This document shows, piece by piece, positions 9,494 through 18,421 of a stretch of DNA of 64,000 nucleotides. Source of the stretch: JBCCCJ01 sp039029315 (GTDB taxonomy: Bacteria > Bacteroidota > Bacteroidia > J057). The notes beneath the pieces are model-generated. The model was not told the origin of the DNA. It did not search any database and saw only the letters and a list, made by a program, of their open reading frames with translations. The stretch's first letter is position 1. The number at the start of each line of letters is the position of its first letter. Made by a program: the position numbers and the translations under genes. The stretch lies in assembly GCA_039029315.1 (NCBI GenBank), contig JBCCGK010000005.1, positions 1-64,000 on the forward strand, read 5' to 3'.

Positions 9494-11968
9494 TTATCGT
9501 TTGAAGATTTTTTGATGAAAGGTTTTTGACCCAAGTTGAACTTCCAGGACATACATACCTGTTGGATACGCTTGCAGGCTGATTTTTTCCTGAAATAGAA
9601 GGGAAGACTTGTCGCTGGTCCAGGATTGAACACTTTGTCCCGAGACAGTGAGAAGCTTTGCCTGAATATTGCCAGTTTGTTCTCCTGCTAGCTGAATGAT
9701 AAGCTGTCCATCCGTTGGATTCGGGAAAGCCTTCAGGGAAAGAGGAAGAATCTCAGGAGCCAAATTTGCATTGAAATTACTTTGACTTCTTCGACAATTT
9801 GGATCAAGGCTAATGTCCAGGAACCCCTTGCATTGCTCAATGTTTGGACCTGTAAAGGCAATGGTCAGGGAATGTGTGCCACTCACAGCATACCAGGAAA
9901 CATCTATACTTGTGGGACCAGCATTTTGGATGACCCCATTTTGTGCAGAAAAGCCCAAAAGACTGAATCCGGGCGGAAAACATAGTTCATAGGTCTCCAC
10001 CGGAAAACTCCCTTGACTGGCAGTACTGACGCACAGAACCTCGGGCCCCGTAATGATAGAAGATTCGGGCACTGCTGCCACTGTTGTGCTATTCTGGCAG
10101 CCTATGGCATCTGTAATGGTGAGAACCTGACCTCCACATAAGGGTCCAAATATGCTTTGACCAGCGGGCTGAGTGATGCCATCGATCTCATAGACAAATG
10201 GGGCTGTGCCATTCAGAGGCGTTGCCGCGATGCCCCACCCACAATCTTCTCCACAAATGGCAATGCGTTTGGCATCAACTTGTAGATTCTCTTCTTTGAT
10301 TTCAAAACTGGCACCAATGCTGCATCCTTCTGCATCCTCTATCTCCACATCATACCACCCAGGACAAAGATTAGTGGCTGTTCCATTAAATGGTGCCCCA
10401 TTGAGGGTATATTGAAAGGGGGGCATGCCAGCTGTTGGGGTAACGCTCAACATGCCATCACAAAAGCAACTTGCATGAACAATGGTTGGATTGATAAAAA
10501 AGCTAGCAGCAGATGAAACCGTAACCAACTCAGATTGTAACAAACTTCCGAAATTCTCACTATAAACAAGGATTTCATAATTGCCTGAACACAAGTTGTT
10601 AAAAGTTGCAATAGTTCCCTGAGCACTTCCGATTGCAGTTTGGTTGGCAGGATTGGTGAGGACAATTTCGTAGGTATCATGGGCACAGGTGGCATGTACC
10701 TCGATCTCAAGCGTATTGGCACATTCCCCACATGAACTGATGACCGTGCTTACAATATTTGGTGCCTGAGTGCTGGATAATTGCTCCACATAATCAGGAT
10801 CGAAATAACTTTGCATGAAATTCGGGAGGGAAGATGCCGGGTCCTGGGTGGGAATAGCAGTGGAATTAAATGTAGGAGGAGCAAGATTGTCAGGATTGTT
10901 GATAATCCCGAGGAAATGATGATTCGGATTTCCACTGATCAACTCATCAGTGGTTCCTACATATAATACATCATCTGGCCCTCTCTGAATAGATTTAATC
11001 TCAAATCCATTTGTAGTGAAAAATATCTCATTGGATGCGCAAATGTCCTGACTGTTGAGATCTAGTCGACTGAGAAGATGGGCTTGGCCTTGATTCAAAT
11101 CATTATAAAATCCAGAATAGTACAGGAAACGCCCTGAAGGAGAAAACTCCAATCCACGATAAATTTGATACTGAGAATTATCAAGTGGATCACAGGCTTG
11201 GCAATTACCAACTAGACCTGTCTGAGGATCGAATTCACATAATTGGATGCCATGTTCCTGGCTGAGCATGGCGAGTCTGTTGGTGGTAGGAGAAACCTTC
11301 ATGTCCCATTTGTTGTTCCAAACATCTCCTCCCAAAAGGATGGGCGAGGGAGAGGGAACGGGATTGTTCGCTACTCCATTGGCATCTACCAAATAGGAGT
11401 GAAATTGCTCTGCTCCATAATCATAGGCAATTAGCCAGATATCCCGGCCATTTTCATGGGCAATGGCCGTTAGTTTTTCTGTGCAGAAATCCGTTTGTAA
11501 GACTTGATTCGGTTGTACAATGGAGACTCCATTTGGGTCAGCAGATACCTCCGTATAGACCAAATCAGTTGGATGGGTGGGATTTGCAACGAATGAATGT
11601 GGGGTTGAAAAGATATAATAGGTCAGGTCATCACAGGGTTTTTTGACAATGAGAGTTTGTGTGAAATGTTGCATCTGGGCAAATGGAGTAGTAAAACCCA
11701 GTGCATTGGAGACCAGATTATCATTGGCATCCCACAAATTGTAATTGTTGGTATACATGATCAGATCGCCATTGGTAGATGAAATGGAGGCTGCTGGTCC
11801 GATTTCCATGGCAGATGTACCCACAATTGGGCTTCCGCCAGGCCCTGAAAATTGAAGTTCGTTTTGGTCTCCAAACTGCCACCAATGCATCCTGTTTTGG
11901 TTGGAGGTTTGGGCCGACAATGGAAGAGATAGCCAACAAAGGATTGTCAGGAGTGTGATTGTTTTCAT
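9494..11968 (-). CDS. T9SS type A cargo: N-terminal propeller, SprB-like repeats, C-terminal sorting domain
   Basis: 824-aa secreted surface protein. Signal peptide MKTITLLTILCWLSLPLSAQ. Residues about 25-400 resemble the Bacteroidota propeller that starts with a W.FGD motif (MHWWQFGDQNELQFSG, then STNGDLIMYTNNYNLWD). Around 430-640 are SprB-like repeats (CDGMLSVTPTAGMPPFQYTLN; GWYDVEIEDAEGC). The C-terminus (AFPNPTDGQLIIQL ... YPTGMYVLEV ... KIFKR) is a type A T9SS sorting domain, so the protein should be exported by the Por machinery and anchored at the surface. It is the first gene of the Rhs-like operon, 30 bases before the next. The ECF sigma gene lies 163 bases upstream on the same strand. 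Function unknown. Confidence 0.85.
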   Translation of the reverse strand: MKTITLLTILCWLSLPLSAQTSNQNRMHWWQFGDQNELQFSGPGGSPIVGTSAMEIGPAASISSTNGDLIMYTNNYNLWDANDNLVSNALGFTTPFAQMQHFTQTLIVKKPCDDLTYYIFSTPHSFVANPTHPTDLVYTEVSADPNGVSIVQPNQVLQTDFCTEKLTAIAHENGRDIWLIAYDYGAEQFHSYLVDANGVANNPVPSPSPILLGGDVWNNKWDMKVSPTTNRLAMLSQEHGIQLCEFDPQTGLVGNCQACDPLDNSQYQIYRGLEFSPSGRFLYYSGFYNDLNQGQAHLLSRLDLNSQDICASNEIFFTTNGFEIKSIQRGPDDVLYVGTTDELISGNPNHHFLGIINNPDNLAPPTFNSTAIPTQDPASSLPNFMQSYFDPDYVEQLSSTQAPNIVSTVISSCGECANTLEIEVHATCAHDTYEIVLTNPANQTAIGSAQGTIATFNNLCSGNYEILVYSENFGSLLQSELVTVSSAASFFINPTIVHASCFCDGMLSVTPTAGMPPFQYTLNGAPFNGTATNLCPGWYDVEIEDAEGCSIGASFEIKEENLQVDAKRIAICGEDCGWGIAATPLNGTAPFVYEIDGITQPAGQSIFGPLCGGQVLTITDAIGCQNSTTVAAVPESSIITGPEVLCVSTASQGSFPVETYELCFPPGFSLLGFSAQNGVIQNAGPTSIDVSWYAVSGTHSLTIAFTGPNIEQCKGFLDISLDPNCRRSQSNFNANLAPEILPLSLKAFPNPTDGQLIIQLAGEQTGNIQAKLLTVSGQSVQSWTSDKSSLLFQEKISLQAYPTGMYVLEVQLGSKTFHQKIFKR

Positions 11969-12036
11969 AAGGGTAGGTGTATAACTGACTAAAAGAAATT
12001 AAGTAAGAGGACACAATTATTTGTGAGGGATATAGT

Positions 12037-12103
12037 GGGCATAGGGGAAAAAGGGAGAAATCTTACCAATCAAGCCAGTATATCCCCTATTTCCCTTATA
12101 CCC
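12037..12103. repeat. Imperfect inverted repeat between sigma gene and T9SS gene
   Basis: Two G/A-rich arms (12037-12057 and 12083-12103) are inverted copies agreeing at about 17 of 21 positions, around a 25-base loop. It fills the 163-base gap between the ECF sigma stop and the T9SS propeller start. It has no T-tract on the minus strand, so a terminator is not clear; a leader structure for the operon is possible. Confidence 0.4.
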
Positions 12104-12131
12104 AAAATCAAACCTAATATTGTCCACCCAC

Positions 12132-12716
12132 TTACCCGACCATCTTTCTCAGACGCCGAACATATCTGCTTTTCAGGGTAGCAACAGAGGCTGCGGAGCT
12201 AAGGCCAATCCTTCCTGCGATTTCTTTTAGGGAGAATCCCAGATAGGCAGAATCCCAGAGGATTTGCTGGCAATGAGGGCCAATGCGATGGCAAGCCAGC
12301 TCCAATTGATGAATCTTATCATTGGTTTGGGCAATCGCACAAGGATCAGGCGTGTGATCTGCGGTCTGAACCAATTCCTCTGTCATTCCTTTCCGTTTGA
12401 GAACTCGTGCATTTCGCTTAAACGTAAGGCATCGGTTGCAAAAGATCCGGTGCAGATAGGTGCTAATCCGCGCCTCTCCCCTAAACACTTCCCGATCGAT
12501 TTGATAGATTAAGTAGGCCAGGCTATCCGCAAATACATCCTGGGATTCTTGCAATGACAGATCATAGGTTTTGCATCCATGATAGATCAAGCCCTGATAG
12601 GTGTCATATAATTGGGACGTGCACCTTTCTCTCAGAACCCCTCCTTGATGAATGTCATGGATAAGGTGCCGATCTGCTCGCACTAATGGATTGGAGGGAC
12701 AATGCGTGTTGTTCAT
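12132..12716 (-). CDS. ECF-type RNA polymerase sigma factor
   Basis: 194-aa sigma-70 family protein of the extracytoplasmic-function class. Region 2 is around residues 30-100 (YDTYQGLIYHGC ... DVFADSLAYLIYQI ... RISTYLHRIFCNRCLTFKR), and region 4 HTH is near the C-terminus (AYLGFSLKEIAGRIGLSSAASVATLKSRYVRRLRKM in two pieces). The linker is short. It starts with ATG at 12716. No anti-sigma gene is adjacent, unlike the 21.4-kb sigma factor. It lies upstream of the T9SS/Rhs-like operon on the same strand; control of that operon is plausible but inferred. The region 4 helix is unusually basic. Confidence 0.88.
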   Translation of the reverse strand: MNNTHCPSNPLVRADRHLIHDIHQGGVLRERCTSQLYDTYQGLIYHGCKTYDLSLQESQDVFADSLAYLIYQIDREVFRGEARISTYLHRIFCNRCLTFKRNARVLKRKGMTEELVQTADHTPDPCAIAQTNDKIHQLELACHRIGPHCQQILWDSAYLGFSLKEIAGRIGLSSAASVATLKSRYVRRLRKMVG

Positions 12717-13043
12717 GTGCTTTGGTTGTCAAGAATTGTGAATGCGTCCCGGATATTGCATGCAGGTATATGGAGATCAGAGAACCTCTCCATGAAAATC
12801 AATAGGAAAAGCTCGAAGAATAGAAAACAATCAGTCTTTTTGTAGAAAATGGGACAAAATAATAGTGTTTCATGGTCGTACCAGATAGGAGATGTTTGTC
12901 TGAGTTGATGACATAAAAGTAGAGGATATCGGTATTCCAAATATTCCAGAATCCGAGGATGCGTCAATTTCCTTTGCAGATGAGTCTCTTGGCTTGGTAA
13001 GTGTGTCAAACAAGAATTGCGCTCCGACTGATAGTTTGGACAA
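12717..13043. other. Intergenic region upstream of ECF sigma gene
   Basis: Apparently non-coding, apart from the terminator at 13044-13072. The reading frames across it have no family features and run through the terminator hairpin. It should hold the sigma gene promoter, but no convincing TAnnTTTG-type promoter could be fixed. Confidence 0.5.
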
Positions 13044-13072
13044 CAAAAAAGGCCCCTGAGCAGGGGCCTTTT
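13044..13072 (-). terminator. Rho-independent terminator of the 13.1-kb T9SS gene
   Basis: GGCCCCTG and CAGGGGCC form a perfect 8-bp GC stem (13051-13068) around a 2-base centre. Read on the minus strand it is followed by a run of T (complement of A at 13045-13050). It sits about 60 bases past the stop of the minus-strand T9SS gene. A shorter T run on the other side could give some bidirectional activity. Confidence 0.85.
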
Positions 13073-13130
13073 CATAGATCAATTTCTTTATTCAGGAAGG
13101 TTTTCTCCTGCTACAGATCTAGACTTTTTA

Positions 13131-14519
13131 TCATTGTTTGAGTATTGATCTTGTTTGTCTTCCCTGGGGAGAATCCAGGTGAAGCACATACATTCCATTT
13201 GGAAGGTTTTTGAGAGTCAGCCGTTCCTGATGTATTCCGGCTGTTCTGTTGACACCAGACAACAATGTCTGGACCGTTCGGCCCTGCAGATCAGTGATGC
13301 GGATACTAACTGTCCCCTTGTTTTCCAATTCGTAGGTAATGTTTGCCGATTCCTGGATAGGATTTGGGGCCAGATTCATAGGATCTGGCGCTGAAAAAGA
13401 AAGCGTACCTTGTTCTTTTCTCTCCCCAAACCCCCATGCCATTTCTTCCCAATTACAATACAGTCTGTTCTTTCTGAGATAGGGCGAAAAATTCAGGGTA
13501 TAGGGGTCCTGAATATGAACCACCTGGTAGGTCAAAGGATTCTGGCTAACCACTTTGAAGATCTCTATCCTTTCTTCCAAAGCCAGGGGAACCAGGGCTG
13601 TGGAATTCCAGCAGCTAGATGGATCATTGGAAGGAATCACCCCATCCGTAAATCCCATATCCATCTGATAGGTCATGAATGGGTTGGGAGGATTATAAGA
13701 CGTGATAGGGGTTTGGACATAATTTTGGGGCAATCCATTGAGAAAACCGCCACACCCAATTGTCATGTTGATCGGGTCCAATTGATGAACCTGGGGACAA
13801 GCTGGAGCAGGATTGGATTGTGGGTTAATCTCTACTTCATGCATGGTGGACTTGAACATGAATTTTCCACTGGTGCTGATCGCACTGAAATCAAGCGTCA
13901 TATCATAGGAAAAAAGAAAGCAGCCTTCCGTCAGCTCCTTGATACAGTGGGTTTGATCAAAAGAACCCCAACTCATTTCCTCAATAGATATGTCCTGAAT
14001 GTTGATATCTGACGCAGCAATAATGAATAGGGAAGGATCAGGTACATTCAGGATGGAGTACCTGCCTTTGGATTCGCACGGACTGAACAGGACATTATTC
14101 GGATCCGGGTCAATGAAAAACCCTAGCGGATAACTGCCTGTCATCGGAGGCGTGGTAAAAGTAAAACTCAAATAGCCCGGACCCGCGGCAAGGTTGGTAA
14201 CAGAAGCAAGGACCTCTGGCGCATCGTACACACCACTCAAGTCGACATCTCCGAATATGCTAGCGGACACTTGGGGATAAGTGGTGCTGAAATAAAACTC
14301 TACTGAATGAGTCGTCAATGCAGGAAGACTGAGGGAGGATAAACCGAGAATAGAAGTGCCATCTACATGAATATCAGTGACAATCAGGTTCGGATCGTTC
14401 AATTGGTCTGTACATGGCCAGGTAACTCCGGCCAAGGTTTGGGCTTGGGACGAAAAAGGAAGCAATAGACAAGCAAGAAAAATGAGGCATCCTTTTCCTA
14501 AATGGTGAAATAATAGCAT
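13131..14519 (-). CDS. T9SS type A sorting domain protein, function unknown
   Basis: 462-aa secreted protein. The frame extends to 14594, but the ATG at 14519 starts a proper signal peptide (MLLFHHLGKGCLIFLACLLL...SSQAQ). The mature part is a beta-rich, CARDB-like region (VTDIHVDGTSILGLSSLSLP; HSVEFYFSTTYP; a calcium-loop-like DVDLSGVYD), a middle domain with several Cys, and a C-terminal type A sorting domain (LAPNPIQESANITYEL ... LPNGMYVLHLDS). It is probably surface-exposed. It stands alone, with its own terminator and a 0.6-kb upstream region. Confidence 0.8.
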   Translation of the reverse strand: MLLFHHLGKGCLIFLACLLLPFSSQAQTLAGVTWPCTDQLNDPNLIVTDIHVDGTSILGLSSLSLPALTTHSVEFYFSTTYPQVSASIFGDVDLSGVYDAPEVLASVTNLAAGPGYLSFTFTTPPMTGSYPLGFFIDPDPNNVLFSPCESKGRYSILNVPDPSLFIIAASDINIQDISIEEMSWGSFDQTHCIKELTEGCFLFSYDMTLDFSAISTSGKFMFKSTMHEVEINPQSNPAPACPQVHQLDPINMTIGCGGFLNGLPQNYVQTPITSYNPPNPFMTYQMDMGFTDGVIPSNDPSSCWNSTALVPLALEERIEIFKVVSQNPLTYQVVHIQDPYTLNFSPYLRKNRLYCNWEEMAWGFGERKEQGTLSFSAPDPMNLAPNPIQESANITYELENKGTVSIRITDLQGRTVQTLLSGVNRTAGIHQERLTLKNLPNGMYVLHLDSPQGRQTRSILKQ

Positions 14520-14640
14520 GTTATGGTTGTTTTGTAGAAAAAATAAGCGTGAGTAATCTGTGAATGGAGGGGCAGCTTCGGCTAGCCTGCCCAAGGATTC
14601 GCTTCACAATGCTCAGAAAAATATTCATTCGAATAATCAT

Positions 14641-14696
14641 CATTGACTGAGTATCAATGTGTGAAGGATGAATGCGCAGATTCATCGAGTGAATGA
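14641..14696 (+). repeat. 56-bp direct repeat with internal hairpin, copy 1
   Basis: It begins CATTGACTGA and ends CGAGTGAATGA, both shared with copy 2 at 15067-15122. The inner stem is GATGAAT / ATTCATC around a 6-base loop. The ends CATTGACT and AGTGAATG can also pair at 7 of 8 positions, giving a longer outer stem. Confidence 0.7.
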
Positions 14697-15066
14697 ATCC
14701 TTTCTGCTAGCTAAGTGCTTCGATAAGGATCCTTTGGATTCTCTTTCTATAGCCAGCTCTTCCGGGAGAAAAATCCACGATGTTGGACCCGAGTCATGTA
14801 AAGAGGGGGGGGGGAGGCCGGGGAATAGACGGGCAAGCTTCAAGCTTACCGCCGACATACCATTCGGTGCAGGAGGACTGATTTGTGGAAGTTGTATTGT
14901 CTGCCTATTAAGTACACAATGGCATATCTCCATTGCAGGAAGGAGGGAAGCACTTTGGATAAGTGCGGACAAATGATTGTGTTTCATGATCAGAACAATG
15001 AAATGAAAGAGAAGATGGTTGTATAGCTAGCCCAAGCTTACAAAACACAAGCGAACCAAAGGCATC

Positions 15067-15122
15067 CATTGACTGAATGACTGTGATATGGTGACGAATG
15101 GCAGGATTCGTCGAGTGAATGA
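15067..15122 (+). repeat. 56-bp direct repeat with internal hairpin, copy 2
   Basis: Second copy, 426 bp from the first and ending 9 bp before the stop of the di-haem peroxidase gene. The stem is GACGAAT / ATTCGTC: relative to copy 1 one base has changed on each arm so that pairing is kept, which suggests that the structure is conserved. Confidence 0.7.
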
Positions 15123-15130
15123 AAAGAAAG

Positions 15131-16180
15131 TTAATCCGGGCGAAATGCTGGATTGCTCAAGAATCCAGGATCGCTGAGTGTCTTGAGAAATGCAAGGATA
15201 TCCTGCTTTTGGGTGGAGTCGATAGAAATCATTCCCATGAGAATGTCCCGATTCTGATGGAGGTGGCCACCACTGGCATAGTGGTCCAGAACCTCCTCAA
15301 GGGTAGCGAGGCTGCCATCATGCATATAAGGAGCAGTATGTTCAATATTGCGAAGAGAGGGGACTTTGAATTTTCCGCGGTCGAATTCGTCCCCTGTGAC
15401 CAGATATCGGCCATCATCTTCATAGGCCAGATAGAGTCCGTTGTTCCGGAAGCGGCCTTCAGGATCATCCAGGTTGAAGCCACCATGACAATGAAAACAC
15501 TCAGCATGTCGGTCCTGATCTGTTTCTGAAAAGAATAATTTGTATCCTCTCCACTCCTGAGCACTGAATATTGCACTGTCCAAACCTGTGGCCAAAAACT
15601 GATCGTACTTGCTTCCTGCGCTGATCAGTGTGCGTTCAAAACTGGCGAGGGCTTGAACCAGATATTTCGCTGTGATGGTATCGCCAAAGGTATAGTGAAA
15701 CAAGACTGGATAGTCTGAATCTGCCTTGAGTCGTCGTAAGACTTCTGGCAGAGGGGTGGCCAACTCAAAATGACTTTCTATCGGGAAGAGCGCTTGTTGT
15801 TCCAAACTTGGATTGGCACCATCCCAAAAGAATGATTTATGATAGACAAGATTGAAGAGAGGAGGGGCATTGCGGCTTCCGGGAAGACTGTCTGTCCCGA
15901 GGCTGAGTCTTCTAGGATCGGCAAAGGCATGTTCCTGAAAATGACAAGATCCACAGCTCAGGTTCCTATCTCTTGAAAGAATAGGATCAAAAAAAAGGCG
16001 CTTCCCAAGATCTGCTTTGGCTGGTGTTAAAGGATTGTTGGCCGGAATTTCAGGCAAGGGAAAATGATCAGGAACCTCCAGCTCCATTTCCATCAATTGA
16101 TCATCCACCATATCATCTCCAATACATCCTGCTCCCAAAAGAGCGATGTACAGGAAAATGAACGTCCAAAATCTATTCAT
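15131..16180 (-). CDS. MauG/MbnH-type di-haem cytochrome c peroxidase lipoprotein
   Basis: 349-aa periplasmic lipoprotein (lipobox LGAGC, Cys19). It has two c-type haem motifs, CGSCH at 76-80 and CFHCH at 228-232, spaced as in the cytochrome c peroxidase/MauG family, and SRNAPPLFN and KVPSLRNIEHTAPYMHDGS around the active centre. The frame begins with TTG at 16201, but the ATG at 16180 gives the better signal. It begins 26 bases after the MbnP-like gene, so the two are one operon. Family knowledge: MbnH uses a bis-Fe(IV) state to oxidise a Trp of MbnP to kynurenine, creating a copper site. It could also be an ordinary peroxidase; the partner makes the MbnH reading more likely. Confidence 0.92.
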   Translation of the reverse strand: MNRFWTFIFLYIALLGAGCIGDDMVDDQLMEMELEVPDHFPLPEIPANNPLTPAKADLGKRLFFDPILSRDRNLSCGSCHFQEHAFADPRRLSLGTDSLPGSRNAPPLFNLVYHKSFFWDGANPSLEQQALFPIESHFELATPLPEVLRRLKADSDYPVLFHYTFGDTITAKYLVQALASFERTLISAGSKYDQFLATGLDSAIFSAQEWRGYKLFFSETDQDRHAECFHCHGGFNLDDPEGRFRNNGLYLAYEDDGRYLVTGDEFDRGKFKVPSLRNIEHTAPYMHDGSLATLEEVLDHYASGGHLHQNRDILMGMISIDSTQKQDILAFLKTLSDPGFLSNPAFRPD

Positions 16181-16206
16181 TTCCTGTTTGTTAGAAAACA
16201 AAGATG

Positions 16207-17031
16207 CTAAAATGGAACTTTGTAGAGTGCGTTATTCACCATATTATCAGTGATCTTTTCTGATAATTGGAAGGCCTCTGACCCTACAGGATTGGTATGG
16301 CTGATAGGTCGCTGTACCATGTTGATGGTGTCAGAATTGTTATAGAAAAATCTGTTCAAATCCATTTCGATGACGAATTGAAGTTCTGTTTCTGCTTTGA
16401 CCTCAAAAGCATGATCGGCATCAGTGAATTCCAATTGGCGATACAATTCATTCGTACCTGTGTGATAGGCAATTCCTTGATCCAAAGGACCAGTTCCATT
16501 CGCTGAGGTGTCGATTCGCCCATCCAATTGCAGGAATTTGTAGCCTACAGTCCAATTCCAGTTCATTCCCTGAGAGGCATGCAACGGATGGTCTGAAGCG
16601 AAATCTGTGGGATCACTATTATTTCTGGAAGTTGGGACCCCTATGCCAAACTTGATTCCTTTGTAGTTGGCCGATGGAACCAGGAATTGTTGGAACAGGC
16701 CCTCTCCATGTGTAGTTTTTCGAACTTCTTCTTCCGCAAAATTCATCAATAAGGTCTCTGCAATCAAGGTATCTGTGCCATCCTCTTTGACCAGTCGTAG
16801 GTCCGAGATATACAGTCTGAACACCTCCATAGAAAAGCGCTGCCCAAGGATGTTCTCAAATTCAGTGTTTTTTTCGAACAGCTGCCCACCTACACGCGCA
16901 AGGAAATTTAACTCAAAAATCCCTGGATCGGGTACTGCTGGGGTAGGTGGTTCCGGTTTGCAACTTCCCAAGACCAGGACACATAGGATTCCAATAGAAA
17001 AATAGAAGGAAGAAATATGAAGGGGCTTCAT
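16207..17031 (-). CDS. MbnP-like copper-binding lipoprotein
   Basis: 274-aa lipoprotein (signal MKPLHISSFYFS..., lipobox LGSC, Cys24). Features of the MbnP family: FELNFLARVGGQ at the mature N-terminus, FRLYISDLRLV, a GIGVP segment, HPLHASQGMNWNWTVGYKF with Trp158 and Trp160, then LDGR and AYHTGT. The Trp pair lies in the region where the characterised protein carries the modified Trp; whether one of them becomes kynurenine here is inferred. The start is ATG 17031 rather than TTG 17052. It precedes the MauG-type gene in the same operon, which supports function as a substrate/partner pair in periplasmic copper handling. Confidence 0.85.
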   Translation of the reverse strand: MKPLHISSFYFSIGILCVLVLGSCKPEPPTPAVPDPGIFELNFLARVGGQLFEKNTEFENILGQRFSMEVFRLYISDLRLVKEDGTDTLIAETLLMNFAEEEVRKTTHGEGLFQQFLVPSANYKGIKFGIGVPTSRNNSDPTDFASDHPLHASQGMNWNWTVGYKFLQLDGRIDTSANGTGPLDQGIAYHTGTNELYRQLEFTDADHAFEVKAETELQFVIEMDLNRFFYNNSDTINMVQRPISHTNPVGSEAFQLSEKITDNMVNNALYKVPF

Positions 17032-17222
17032 GAAAATAGGTTTTTGATTCAAAAAAAGATGGCGGAATAACTAGCTGGACATGGAGGGCATTTAAGCAGG
17101 AAACACGAGATTCACGTGGCAACAAGGAAGGAATGTCATCAATGGTGATCTCTTTCCCATTCATCTTCACAACGAAGGCTTGAAGGAATTGGTTTGATGA
17201 GAAAGATTGATTTTTCTCATTC

Positions 17223-17606
17223 TTACCAGATATTTCCCATCATCCGAAAAGCATCTTCAATATGATGAATCAGAGGATGCTCGGGATTCTCTAAGGTAAT
17301 TGAGATAATATCAAAACGTATGGGAACTGTAGACATCTGTTTTTCATATAAATAGCTGTCAGCAGCTTTGAAAATTAATCGTTGTTTTGTTTTGCTTACC
17401 GAGGCTTCTGGATACTCCCAGGAAGCTTTGCTTCTGGTCTTTACCTCGACAAATACCAATTCCGGTGGATCGAGAGACAAAGCAGCAATATCGATTTCTG
17501 CTTTTTCATATCGATAGTTGCGATCAAGAATATTGTAGCCTTTGGTTTCCAGGAACTTTGCTGCCAACTCTTCTCCTAGTTTACCAACTTCATTATGTGC
17601 TGCCAT
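17223..17606 (-). CDS. yraN: YraN family protein (UPF0102), endonuclease-like fold
   Basis: 127 aa, typical length. N-terminus GKLGEELAAKFLETKGYNIL, then YRYEKAEIDIAAL and LVFVEVKTRS: these give the E...D...ExK arrangement of the PD-(D/E)XK nuclease superfamily (Glu13, Asp, Glu-Val-Lys). No signal peptide; cytoplasmic. The biochemical role in the family is not settled; a link to recombination or DNA processing is assumed. The start ATG lies 3 bases after the stop of the DUF4412-like gene, so they are translationally linked. Confidence 0.92.
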   Translation of the reverse strand: MAAHNEVGKLGEELAAKFLETKGYNILDRNYRYEKAEIDIAALSLDPPELVFVEVKTRSKASWEYPEASVSKTKQRLIFKAADSYLYEKQMSTVPIRFDIISITLENPEHPLIHHIEDAFRMMGNIW

Positions 17607-17609
17607 ACA

Positions 17610-18341
17610 TCAATATCTATAGTCCCGATTTTTGACTTCAAAATTGGGGGGTATGCGAAACTGCTCTTTGTCGAATTTTCGGGGAGAAATTTTGTTCGCT
17701 GTAGTGATGACCATCAGGCCTTTTTGCCGTTTGATGGTTTTGAGGGGAATCCTGCCCTGTAGTCCTTGTGCCAAAAAACTGACCTTGGCATTGGGACGAT
17801 TGGGATAGAGTGCGGTATTGATCCGAAATCTGTCGCTCACATAGAACAAAAACTGTGCATCTGCCTTGTTCATTTTATATTCCTGACAATTCACCCCAGC
17901 AACCTCCAATTCTTTTCCTGTCGGTTCTGCTACGGGAATGGGTTCTTCTTCTCCTTTTCTATCCACATTCATATCTGAATGAGCAGAAAATCGGAATGCA
18001 CGCTTGTTGACCATATCCATGCTATATTCTCGGTTGGAATCCGCTACGAAGATGAAGGTTTTGGGATAACGGCCTCCGCTCAACTGAACAATATAATCAG
18101 CATCTTTGAGGTGCATCAGCAGTTTGTCATTGGGTTCATTTTCCTTGATTTGGCTGGCAGAGGCTCCTTTCAGGTCCACACCAAAGCTGATGCTGCCTTC
18201 AAAGTAGGAAAATGATGACATAGGGGAGGAATCTGTACTGGATCTTTGCCCTAAAGAGTGAGTTGGTAGGAAAAACCCAACACACAAGAGTAAGATCAGT
18301 ACCGAAAAATTGTGGGATAAAAATATAAGATAAGACTTCAT
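17610..18341 (-). CDS. Secreted DUF4412-like protein
   Basis: 243 aa. The ATG at 18341 gives a Sec signal peptide (hydrophobic FSVLILLLCVGFFL, cleavage near SLGQ). The mature protein resembles DUF4412/outer-membrane-lipoprotein-sorting-like folds: a FEGSISFGVDLKG strand, KTFIFVADSNREYSMDMVNKR, a linker with EEEPIPV, and GKELEVAGVNCQEYKM, which echoes the I.G..C..Y motif of that family. Probably periplasmic. It is followed after 3 bases by yraN. The family call is by motif only. Confidence 0.7.
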   Translation of the reverse strand: MKSYLIFLSHNFSVLILLLCVGFFLPTHSLGQRSSTDSSPMSSFSYFEGSISFGVDLKGASASQIKENEPNDKLLMHLKDADYIVQLSGGRYPKTFIFVADSNREYSMDMVNKRAFRFSAHSDMNVDRKGEEEPIPVAEPTGKELEVAGVNCQEYKMNKADAQFLFYVSDRFRINTALYPNRPNAKVSFLAQGLQGRIPLKTIKRQKGLMVITTANKISPRKFDKEQFRIPPNFEVKNRDYRY

Positions 18342-18421
18342 GAACAAATACTTCAAAATTGTTTTTGTTGTGTAACGAATAAAAAAGGGGAAGTTACATG
18401 TCTGACATCTATCTGTAGAAA

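Larger units (their letters stand above)
14520..15130. other. Gene-free 0.6-kb region with duplicated hairpins
   Basis: No convincing gene. It holds two copies of a 56-bp hairpin repeat (14641-14696 and 15067-15122) and a run of ten G near 14806-14815. A 101-codon minus-strand frame (14682-14987) has no family features and unusual composition, and was not accepted. Confidence 0.6.

Noticed and set aside
12713..13075. 120-codon minus-strand frame upstream of the sigma gene
   Set aside because: It runs through the rho-independent terminator at 13044-13072, has no signal or family motif, and its composition is unlike the neighbours.
14682..14987. 101-codon minus-strand frame between the hairpin repeats
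   Set aside because: No family motif, Pro- and Ser-rich translation without structure, includes a run of G; treated as non-coding.
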